Shown here: positions 1-5,828 of the stretch, piece after piece
Numbering within the stretch: position 1 is the stretch's first letter
Layout: each line of letters starts with the position of its first letter
Origin: Candidatus Latescibacterota bacterium
GTDB lineage: Bacteria > JAAXHH01 > JABIQT01
Reading direction: 5' to 3'
Assembly (NCBI GenBank): GCA_018667995.1
Contig: JABIQT010000655.1
Span: 1-6,631 of the forward strand
DNA: 6,631 nucleotides
Translations under genes and position numbers: made by a program
Notes under the pieces: generated by a model
Seen by the model: only the letters and a program-made list of their open reading frames with translations
Told to the model about the DNA's origin: nothing
Database searches by the model: none

Positions 1-3
1 ATC

Positions 4-1512
4 ATGGCCATGAAAGGCCTCTCCAGCGAGAAGGACAAGACGGCCATCGGCAGGGATGATCCCATCCGCGATGATTCGTTGGATCTCGCGCGGCCGCAGT
101 CGCGGAAATCTGACGATGACGGCCATCTCGTTGGCGATGTATCTACATTCCGGAGTACCCAGTCGCCGCGCCAGGAATCTTCGGTTTCCCATGATAGATA
201 CATACTACTCCTGGCGCTGATTGCGGGGCTTCCAGGTATACTCGTGAGCATGATCCTGCTGTGGACAGGGGGATTTACTCCCAAAGTTGAATGGACGCTC
301 ACGGTCGCTATACTCAGTTGCTGGCTTGGTTTTTCCTTCGCAATACAGAATCGGGTCATCCTACCTCTTCAGACCATCTCCAATCTACTAGCCGCCCTGA
401 GAGAGGGCGATTATTCTATTCGGGCCCGTGGGGCACGGATGACCGATGCGCTAGGTGGGGTCTTTGTTGAAGCCAATGATCTCGGAGAGACGTTGCGGGT
501 ACAGCGGCGAGATGCCGTGGAGGCCACAGCCTTGCTCCGCAAGGTTATGGAAGAGATTGATGTCGCTGTCTTCACGTTCGATGACCGGCAGCGCCTTCGC
601 TTGACCAATCGAACAGCGGAGCGCCTTCTCTCGCGATCAGCCGAACAGATTCTCGGTCTCAGTGCCTCTGATCTGGGTTTGGCAGAATGCCTTGAGGGTG
701 CGGTTCCGCGTACGATGCAGGTGACCTTTCCCGGGGGAACTGGACGATGGGAAGTACAACGCAGCAGTTTCAGGGAACACGGGCTGCCGCACCAAATGGT
801 GATGCTCGCCGACTTAAGTCGAGCCCTGCGAGAGGAAGAGCAGCTGGCGTGGAAGCGTCTCGTTCGCGTTCTCGGCCATGAGCTCAATAATTCTCTGGCG
901 CCCATAAAGTCCATAGCGGGAAGTCTTGAGCGTATCGTCAAGCGGGATCCCTTGCCCGATGACTGGCAGGATGATATGGAGCGAGGACTCGGCGTGATCG
1001 CGTCACGCTCTGACGCCCTGGGGCGTTTCATGACCGCCTATGCCCGTCTTGCAAAGCTCCCTCCCCCAGAGCCGAAACCCCTTGAAGTAGCGCCGTGGAT
1101 CCGCAAGGTCGCGGCGTTGGAGACGCGCATGGAAATCTCCCTGGAGACGGGACCGGATATGATCGTGGAGGCGGATGCCGGGCAGCTGGAGCAGGTATTG
1201 ATCAACCTCTTGAAGAATGCGGTGGAAGCGTCGCTCGAAACGGAAGGGGCGGTAACGCTCGGGTGGAGTACCAACGGTGCATCGCTTGATGTCTGGATAG
1301 ACGATGAAGGTCCGGGCCTTTCGAATACCGCCAATCTGTTTGTACCGTTTTTCACGACGAAATCTGGTGGATCGGGAATCGGTCTCGTCCTCAGCAGACA
1401 GATCGTGGAAGCACATGGTGGGACCCTCGTGCTGGAGAACCGCCAGGAAGGCCCGGGATGCGAAGCGCGTCTCCGGTTACCTCTGAAAGCAGAATACACC
1501 GCCCCGGTCTGA
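4..1512 (+). CDS. Two-component sensor histidine kinase (HAMP-PAS-HisKA-HATPase), NtrY-like
   Basis: This is an inner-membrane histidine kinase that autophosphorylates on His and passes the phosphate to a response regulator not present here. Residues 1-64 are polar and charged. Two membrane helices follow at about 66-87 and 97-114, joined by only about 10 residues, so there is no periplasmic sensor domain. A HAMP-like linker (about 115-165) and a PAS domain (about 178-275) come next. The H-box reads LGHELNNSLAPIK with His292 as the predicted phosphoacceptor. The ATPase domain has an N-box (N401, N405), G1 box (D434-E-G-P-G438), F-box (F446-F450) and G2 box (G456 to L461), all intact. The H-box style resembles kinases that often sit beside sigma-54 response regulators, so such a partner may lie just upstream; that is inference. 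The start is uncertain: the frame is open to base 1, ATG codons occur at 4 and 10, and no ribosome-binding site can be seen, so the gene may be 5'-truncated. Confidence 0.93.
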   Translation: MAMKGLSSEKDKTAIGRDDPIRDDSLDLARPQSRKSDDDGHLVGDVSTFRSTQSPRQESSVSHDRYILLLALIAGLPGILVSMILLWTGGFTPKVEWTLTVAILSCWLGFSFAIQNRVILPLQTISNLLAALREGDYSIRARGARMTDALGGVFVEANDLGETLRVQRRDAVEATALLRKVMEEIDVAVFTFDDRQRLRLTNRTAERLLSRSAEQILGLSASDLGLAECLEGAVPRTMQVTFPGGTGRWEVQRSSFREHGLPHQMVMLADLSRALREEEQLAWKRLVRVLGHELNNSLAPIKSIAGSLERIVKRDPLPDDWQDDMERGLGVIASRSDALGRFMTAYARLAKLPPPEPKPLEVAPWIRKVAALETRMEISLETGPDMIVEADAGQLEQVLINLLKNAVEASLETEGAVTLGWSTNGASLDVWIDDEGPGLSNTANLFVPFFTTKSGGSGIGLVLSRQIVEAHGGTLVLENRQEGPGCEARLRLPLKAEYTAPV

Positions 1513-1534
1513 CAAAATGGATGGTCTTTAGCAC

Positions 1535-1563
1535 TTGACAGTTTCAGCATTCGGTGTTATTTA
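1535..1563 (+). promoter_or_regulatory. Putative sigma-70-type promoter of the HU gene
   Basis: A perfect -35 hexamer TTGACA (1535-1540) is followed after 17 bases by TATTTA (1558-1563), which is preceded by TG at 1555-1556 as in an extended -10. The -10 itself matches the consensus at only three of six positions, so the TG extension matters to the call. Transcription would start near 1570 and give a leader of about 55 bases before the HU start codon. The site lies in the only gap between the kinase and HU, and no terminator for the kinase is visible there. Promoter rules outside the proteobacteria can differ, so this is a sequence-match inference. Confidence 0.6.
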
Positions 1564-1615
1564 GGGCACAAGTAACTGACACATCTACATAATGATAGAC
1601 CGAGTGGGGTTGGAG

Positions 1616-1621
1616 AGGAGG
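1616..1621 (+). promoter_or_regulatory. Strong Shine-Dalgarno site of the HU gene
   Basis: The sequence AGGAGG lies 5 bases ahead of the ATG at 1627. It is a full match to the anti-Shine-Dalgarno core and fixes the HU start. It suggests high translation, as expected for an abundant nucleoid protein. Confidence 0.8.
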
Positions 1622-1626
1622 CCTGC

Positions 1627-1920
1627 ATGACCACCACCAAGAAAGACCTGGTGGAGCTTGTATGTGAACGGCTTGATCTTAAGAAGGAAGACATCTTTCC
1701 GGTTATTGATCAAACCTTCGTCACAATGCGTGAATCATTGATAAGTGGTGACCGAATCGAGATTCGTGGTTTCGGAGTATTCGAAGTAAAGGATACCAAA
1801 GCGCGCACATCGGCACGAAATCCGCGGACGAGCAAATTGGTTTACGTGCCTCCCGGCAAGAAGACACGTTTCAAACCCGGCAAATTACTGAAGGAAGCAT
1901 TACGGGATCCCGTTTCATGA
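1627..1920 (+). CDS. HU/IHF-family DNA-binding protein
   Basis: This is a small basic nucleoid protein of 97 residues, the usual length for the family. It is expected to act as a dimer that bends DNA and takes part in chromosome compaction, replication, recombination or promoter architecture. The N-terminal helical part (about 3-40) is followed by the family core GDRIEIRGFGVFEV (41-54). The flexible beta-arm carries R60, R64, N65 and P66, where the proline is the intercalating residue of HU and IHF. The C-terminal part has VPPGKKTRFKPGKLLKE (74-90). The phrase IEIRGFGVF and the FKPGK-LKE ending lean toward IHF, but HU and IHF cannot be separated safely by eye. It has its own promoter and a perfect AGGAGG site. 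Its TGA stop overlaps the ATG of the downstream TPR gene (ATGA, 1917-1920), and an intrinsic terminator follows 65 bases after the stop. Confidence 0.96.
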   Translation: MTTTKKDLVELVCERLDLKKEDIFPVIDQTFVTMRESLISGDRIEIRGFGVFEVKDTKARTSARNPRTSKLVYVPPGKKTRFKPGKLLKEALRDPVS

Positions 1921-2729
1921 AGCATGTCCGAAAGGAAACGCCGCGCTCGTGTTTATCCCTATTCTTGAGCGCGCGGTGCCACATAAACCCCGGTGTAATC
2001 TACCGGGGTTTTTTGCTTCTGTGGCTGATAGCAACTTGTCCCATTCAAGCGCAAGAAACGGACATAGAACTTCAGGCGTTGATGTGGTTTACGGAAGGTG
2101 ATTTCGAGAAGTCCAGAGATGCCTTCGAGACTATTCTTGAGTCTGTTCCGGAGCATCCCGTCGCACTCTATCATCTGGGTCGGATGTCGGAAGATAGGCT
2201 CGCGGAACAGTTCTACCTGAAACTCCTGTCCCACGCCCCCAAGCATAAACACTCCGCCGATGCACTATTACGCATCGTCAAAATCTACTACCGAAACGGT
2301 CGTCATAAAGAAGCCGTTCAGGCAAGTAATCGTTTGTTGGCGGTCTATCCAGGCACGAACTTGGAAGTCGAAGCTCGCTACTGGCTTGGCTTAACGCTCC
2401 TGGCGGATAAACAGTCTGAACTCGCGAGACTAACATTCATACAGCTTTTGCAGGTACATCCTCAGACCGATTATGAGATTCCTACCCGCATAGGTATCGC
2501 CGAGAGCTATCGGACTGAAGAGTCGTTCGTGGAAGCGGCGCGTGCGTATCTGCAATTGGAGCCGGATCTTCGGAAAAGTGATAGTTTGCGGATTGTGCTG
2601 TTCCGGGCCGGACAGTGCCTGGAGGAGGCGGGGCGGTCTCAGGAAGCCGGCCACGTATACAATAGGTTGCGGGACCGGTTTCCCGATAGTGATGAAGCCA
2701 GAAGTCTCGACAATACAGGCAACATGTAA
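1917..2729 (+). CDS. Exported tetratricopeptide-repeat protein
   Basis: This 270-residue protein has an N-terminal hydrophobic stretch (R30-GFLLLWLIATCPIQA-Q46) that looks like a Sec signal with cleavage near A45. Cys41 is a poor lipobox candidate because Thr precedes it. The rest is helical TPR repeats: about 54-90, 96-108, 114-145, 150-182, 188-217 and 224-257. Typical TPR patterns include YRNGRHKEAV, YWLGLTLL and AGQCLEEAGRSQEA. The last repeats resemble YbgF/CpoB- or BamD-type TPR proteins, so an envelope scaffold role is likely, but no specific partner can be named. The start is debatable. ATG 1917 overlaps the HU stop and has only a weak GGGA (1904-1907) ahead, which would leave a long 30-residue n-region. 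TTG 1965 would give a more ordinary signal peptide. ATG 2082 would remove the signal altogether. An intrinsic terminator lies inside the first 33 codons. The gene ends 12 bases from the convergent peptidase gene. Confidence 0.85.
   Translation: MKHVRKETPRSCLSLFLSARCHINPGVIYRGFLLLWLIATCPIQAQETDIELQALMWFTEGDFEKSRDAFETILESVPEHPVALYHLGRMSEDRLAEQFYLKLLSHAPKHKHSADALLRIVKIYYRNGRHKEAVQASNRLLAVYPGTNLEVEARYWLGLTLLADKQSELARLTFIQLLQVHPQTDYEIPTRIGIAESYRTEESFVEAARAYLQLEPDLRKSDSLRIVLFRAGQCLEEAGRSQEAGHVYNRLRDRFPDSDEARSLDNTGNM
1985..2014 (+). terminator. Intrinsic terminator after HU, inside the 5' end of the TPR gene
   Basis: A perfect 10-bp stem, AAACCCCGGT (1985-1994) with ACCGGGGTTT (2002-2011), encloses a 7-base loop and runs directly into six T residues (2009-2014). 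This is the classic rho-independent layout. It lies 65 bases after the HU stop and is well placed to end the HU transcript. It is also translated as codons 23-33 of the TPR frame, directly ahead of the hydrophobic signal core. It could therefore act as a partial terminator or an attenuator for the TPR gene. Confidence 0.88.
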
Positions 2730-2741
2730 TACCAGTCAGGG

Positions 2742-5312
2742 CTACTCTATCTCGCAGTATACGGAGAAGTCCGGAGCGACCACAAGTCGCCTGACCTCGG
2801 CGCCGACGGGCAGTTCAAAGCGTATGCTACGCCTGTCGGACCAGACGACTATCTCCTCTACCTCCCCGTTCAGGAGCTCGAAACGTAGCGGAACCTGCAC
2901 TCGAAAAACAGGACCCTCCTGCTGTTGACTCAGGGTGCCTTGGACGACTCGATTTCCCTGACGACCTTCCCTACTATTGTAATCCGCCCTGAAGCTCGGA
3001 TGGCCTGCCCCATTGATCCATTGATCGAAGAACCAGGACATATCCTCCTGGATTACAGATTCGGTGATCCTTCTGAAATCATCAGTGGTCACTGCCTTGT
3101 GCATCGACCCTTCATAGAATGACTTGAGAATCACCAGAAAGTTCGCATCCCCGGTGATCTGTTTGAGCATATGAAGAACCATGGCTGCCTTTTCGTAAAC
3201 CAGCGGCTGGTAGGCCTCTCGTAATCGCGGACCCAGGGTGATAGCACCCTCTTTGTCAACAGGAAGCGCCTGTTCCATGTGGCTGCGTAACATATCCAGG
3301 AATCTATCTCTACCCTCCGTTTCCTCGATATATAGATCTGCGGAATATGTCGCAATGCCCTCCGATAGCCACGCATCGCGGTACGACCGTGGCTTAACAA
3401 TCCCTCCCCACCATTGATGAGCCAACTCATGGGCGAGAAAGCCTTTGAAGAAGCGCTGAATGTTGAAATACTTGCTCATGGGCAACGCCCGGTCGAGGAT
3501 GAAGTCCTTTCGAAAGTATAGACCCCATAGAAGGAGCATCGATGGCAATCCCTGACCTAACTGGTACGAGTCCGACATCTGCACGATATCGAGCTTCCGA
3601 AATGGAAACGGGCCAAAGAGATCCTCGTAGTAGGGTATAACGTGCTCTACCGTCTCGGCAATTTCTGTTTCTCGGGAGGCAGAGGAGAGCAAGTCCCGGT
3701 CCGCGTATACTGTGAGTTCGGGGCGTTCAATATTCGCCGAAATAGTCCTGTGGTCGGTGAAGATCATTCCTATGGTGTTAATTGGGCGGTCAGTGGCCCA
3801 ACGCGAAACCCGGAGTTCTCCATATTCATTGTCCGAAGTCCGGATTCCGGTAGTGATGTGTTGGATCTCCCTGGGGGTGGTCAGTTCGAGGTCGAAATCG
3901 AACCCGTCAGCCGTCGTGTACATCGGTATCCAGTCTTCGTTGCGCAATGGTGAGAAACCTGATGTCGACGAATGGCGCACCGCATCCCCTCCGTAGTGCA
4001 GGGTAAGGCTGGACTGTTCCCCTTTCGTGAGTGGCCGCAACAAGGGGATAGAGAGAAAATTGCCCTGGTGAATAGCCATCCCATTTTGGCCATCCGCGTA
4101 TTCCACTCGGTTCACTGCGAGCCCGTCATTGAGCGCGAAGGATAACAAGGTGACAGAGTCTGTGTGTGCCGTAAAGTATATTGTGGTCCTTAGGTGCAGG
4201 CTCTTCCTGTTCTTCTCGAGAGTGCCCTCAATGGAGTAGCGCTCGACACTGATTGGACCGCGTGTGCTTTCCTCCACCGACGCCGAATCTGACACGTCCG
4301 GGATAGCCCGAAATTGGTTCCAGACAACCGGAGCCTTGAGTTTGAAGTTACGTGGAAATCCGGATTTCTGTACCAGACTGACCTGCTCCCGCTGGGTAGG
4401 GTCGAATGAGTACACCAGCCAATTTCTTGATGAGCCGGTATCGAACTCGGCTTTCAAGAAGTCGCGGCTATATGGGAGAAAGGACCATTTGTCGCCCGTA
4501 GGCTTTACTGCCAGGGAATAGTCTTTTTCTACGCGTTCCAACAACTTCCTGGCTCTCTTGAACAGGCCTCCATTCTTCACTTTCCTGAGCTTTGCACTGG
4601 TGATTAAGTCCTTGTACCCGGCAGGCGAAATCAACAGTGCCATTTGAGTGAATTTCCTGGTAAACACCGTCCCGTCGATTCGGGCAAATTTCCTGAGTTG
4701 ATGTTGCTCCGTCGGCCCATGAGGAGAAAATGTAAACTGGCCCGCTCCGAATATCGCCACGCGCCCCACCTCGCCCCCTGCGAATGCGGGAATGAGATGG
4801 CCGTCTACAATCACGGCCTCCATGGAGTCACGCACAATACGCAGCTCGTCAAAATAGTATACTTCATGCTCCACTGGTACAAAACGGTCTCCTATATTTG
4901 CTTGTAAGAGTGACTCAAACCAAATCGCATGCCACTGCCCATTGGTTCGGTCAAATCCGACCTTCCAGAGTTCAGCTGAAAGGGAAGTATCCGTCCTCAG
5001 GAAAACGCTGATATTGAACTCAGGCGTGTCCGGGAGACTGTCGTTGAACGCATCGCTGAAAACGGAGATCCGGGCATCTTTATAGCGCTCGGCCAGGGCC
5101 GGCCCGGCGGGCTGCAGATGTTCAGTCAATTTCAGATCATTGACGTGCTCCTCATCTATCGATCTGCAGAAACGTATCAGCGCTGCCTTCAGGTCTGCGA
5201 ATTGTACGGGTTGCGCCGAGACCACGTCATTGAGGGACATGGCCAGGAGTAACATGGCTGTACGAAGCAGATTTGTGCAGAGCGGCGATGAGAGATATGC
5301 CAAACGGGTCAT
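2742..5312 (-). CDS. Secreted M1-family zinc metallopeptidase with large N-terminal extension
   Basis: This 856-residue protein belongs to the gluzincin M1 family, zinc peptidases that usually remove N-terminal residues from peptides. From ATG 5312, a signal peptide is predicted with cleavage at VSA|Q (33/34), so the enzyme acts in the periplasm or outside the cell. Residues 34 to about 350 form an extension I cannot assign. The M1 beta-domain starts near 354. The zinc site is H628-E-L-A-H632 followed after 18 residues by E651 in the phrase WLSEGIATY, the standard HEXXH-X18-E spacing. Y706 in YEKAAMVLHML matches the catalytic tyrosine region. The C-terminal 70 or so residues look like a beta-sandwich. 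The usual GXMEN exopeptidase motif is missing; the corresponding stretch reads G586-QGLPSM592. A TTG at 5324 would add four residues, but ATG 5312 with GGA seven bases upstream is preferred. It converges on the TPR gene without a visible terminator. Confidence 0.92.
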   Translation of the reverse strand: MTRLAYLSSPLCTNLLRTAMLLLAMSLNDVVSAQPVQFADLKAALIRFCRSIDEEHVNDLKLTEHLQPAGPALAERYKDARISVFSDAFNDSLPDTPEFNISVFLRTDTSLSAELWKVGFDRTNGQWHAIWFESLLQANIGDRFVPVEHEVYYFDELRIVRDSMEAVIVDGHLIPAFAGGEVGRVAIFGAGQFTFSPHGPTEQHQLRKFARIDGTVFTRKFTQMALLISPAGYKDLITSAKLRKVKNGGLFKRARKLLERVEKDYSLAVKPTGDKWSFLPYSRDFLKAEFDTGSSRNWLVYSFDPTQREQVSLVQKSGFPRNFKLKAPVVWNQFRAIPDVSDSASVEESTRGPISVERYSIEGTLEKNRKSLHLRTTIYFTAHTDSVTLLSFALNDGLAVNRVEYADGQNGMAIHQGNFLSIPLLRPLTKGEQSSLTLHYGGDAVRHSSTSGFSPLRNEDWIPMYTTADGFDFDLELTTPREIQHITTGIRTSDNEYGELRVSRWATDRPINTIGMIFTDHRTISANIERPELTVYADRDLLSSASRETEIAETVEHVIPYYEDLFGPFPFRKLDIVQMSDSYQLGQGLPSMLLLWGLYFRKDFILDRALPMSKYFNIQRFFKGFLAHELAHQWWGGIVKPRSYRDAWLSEGIATYSADLYIEETEGRDRFLDMLRSHMEQALPVDKEGAITLGPRLREAYQPLVYEKAAMVLHMLKQITGDANFLVILKSFYEGSMHKAVTTDDFRRITESVIQEDMSWFFDQWINGAGHPSFRADYNSREGRQGNRVVQGTLSQQQEGPVFRVQVPLRFELLNGEVEEIVVWSDRRSIRFELPVGAEVRRLVVAPDFSVYCEIE

Positions 5313-5431
5313 AGTGTGATCCAAATCGTGAATTGCGAATTCCTATCGGAGATCCGAAGAAACCTATTGTTGGTGCCAACGCGTATCAGGCCCCCTGGCT
5401 GAATCGATGCCCTTCTTTTCGGATAGGCCCA

Positions 5432-5472
5432 GGTGCTTAACACCGGTGGATTTTTTCCGAAGGAGCCACCGG
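5432..5472 (-). promoter_or_regulatory. Inverted repeats able to form two exclusive hairpins in the peptidase leader
   Basis: On the minus strand the 7-base arms CCGGTGG and CCACCGG (5466-5472 and 5443-5449) pair perfectly around 16 bases, which include a small inner UCC-UUC-GGA stem. Immediately downstream, GGTG-TTAAG-CACC (5432-5444) can form a second short hairpin that shares bases with the 3' arm of the first. The two folds therefore exclude each other. The element lies 120-160 bases ahead of the peptidase start codon. No known riboswitch class is recognised, and the regulatory role is inference. Confidence 0.3.
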
Positions 5473-5491
5473 ATTCCTCGAAATCCTTACG

Positions 5492-5525
5492 TCTATATCA
5501 GGTTTAACATGGGAATTTCACCTGA
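5492..5525 (-). promoter_or_regulatory. Weak candidate promoter with overlapping dyad for the peptidase gene
   Basis: On the minus strand GTGAAA (5516-5521) and TATAGA (5492-5497) are 18 bases apart, each matching the sigma-70 hexamers at four of six positions. A perfect inverted repeat TCAGGT-N16-ACCTGA (5498-5525) covers the -35 and spacer, with half-site centres two helical turns apart. That would suit a dimeric repressor. A start near 5485 would give a leader of about 170 bases. No regulator for it is visible in the window. Confidence 0.3.
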
Positions 5526-5576
5526 CATCGGACAATCAAATATCCTTGCTGTCCTGGTAGTTACGGGAGTGAACCG

Positions 5577-5642
5577 ATGGTAGCAGTAAACGCTACGGAG
5601 ACGAGGATATGGCCGTCGCGACATGCGGCGCAGACATTATAG
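5577..5642 (+). CDS. Possible 21-codon leader-type ORF
   Basis: ATG 5577 is preceded by GGGAG (5565-5569) with a 7-base spacer, a good ribosome-binding site. The predicted peptide is 21 residues with no recognisable motif. It overlaps the start of the next small ORF in another frame, and a 5-bp hairpin (GTAGC 5580-5584 with GCTAC 5592-5596) lies inside it. There is no clear promoter upstream, and such ORFs arise easily by chance, so this is a weak call. Confidence 0.12.
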   Translation: MVAVNATETRIWPSRHAAQTL

Positions 5643-5746
5643 CGAGTCGTGTTTTCGATTGGAGTCGTTCGGGAAATATCATCTTAGTTGAACTGGTGTG
5701 CCCAATACTTTTCCGGTTCGGCTGTGTGGCGATCATTATGCTATAG
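5609..5746 (+). CDS. Possible 45-residue membrane-type small protein
   Basis: ATG 5609 has GGAG (5597-5600) 8 bases upstream. The predicted peptide has a polar first half and a hydrophobic second half, from NIILVELVCP to the C-terminal CVAIIML, which could span a membrane. The TAG stop falls inside the palindrome at 5738-5749. It runs opposite to both flanking genes. No family is recognised and no promoter is evident, so it may be chance. Confidence 0.2.
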   Translation: MAVATCGADIIASRVFDWSRSGNIILVELVCPILFRFGCVAIIML

Positions 5747-5749
5747 CAT
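5738..5749. repeat. 12-base perfect palindrome
   Basis: ATGCTATAGCAT reads identically on both strands. It lies about 80 bases beyond the 3' end of the copper ATPase gene. It has no T-run, so it is not an intrinsic terminator. It could be a protein-binding site or chance. Confidence 0.35.
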
Positions 5750-5828
5750 CGGGTTATCAAGGTATCCTGTACGGCTTTCTAATACTCAGTTCCAGAAATG
5801 TTAGCGTGTCGTCCGAGCGGATGGCTGG

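Larger units (their letters stand above)
5313..5828. other. 516-base stretch without an established gene
   Basis: This stretch lies between the copper ATPase stop and the peptidase start, which point the same way. It should hold the peptidase promoter and leader and the 3' end of the ATPase transcript. I see a weak promoter with an overlapping dyad, a hairpin-forming leader segment, two very short plus-strand ORFs with Shine-Dalgarno sites, and a 12-base palindrome; each is listed separately. I do not see a tRNA, an insertion-sequence end, or a hairpin with a T-run that would terminate the ATPase transcript. Confidence 0.6.

Noticed and set aside
411-1550. Long minus-strand open frames (411-1031, 1003-1416, 1038-1550) opposite the kinase gene
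   Set aside because: They are antisense to a kinase with all catalytic motifs, have low-complexity Arg/Ser-rich products and no family features.
2776-2790. GCGAC-CACAA-GTCGC hairpin near the convergent gene ends
   Set aside because: The stem is only 5 bp, there is no T-run, and it lies inside peptidase coding sequence, so it is not convincing as a terminator.
3642-4907. Several plus-strand open frames of 85-103 codons within the peptidase gene
   Set aside because: They overlap the peptidase coding sequence throughout and show no domain.
5322-5324. TTG at 5324 as start of the peptidase
   Set aside because: It has no ribosome-binding site, while the ATG four codons later has a GGA at suitable spacing.
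5432-5456. GGTG-CTTAA-CACC followed by TTTTTT on the plus strand, resembling a terminator
   Set aside because: The stem is only 4 bp and separated from the T-run by several bases, and no plus-strand gene ends nearby.
5313-5828. Search for a tRNA, insertion-sequence ends or CRISPR repeats in the gene-free stretch
   Set aside because: No cloverleaf, no terminal inverted repeats with target duplication and no regularly spaced repeats were found by eye.
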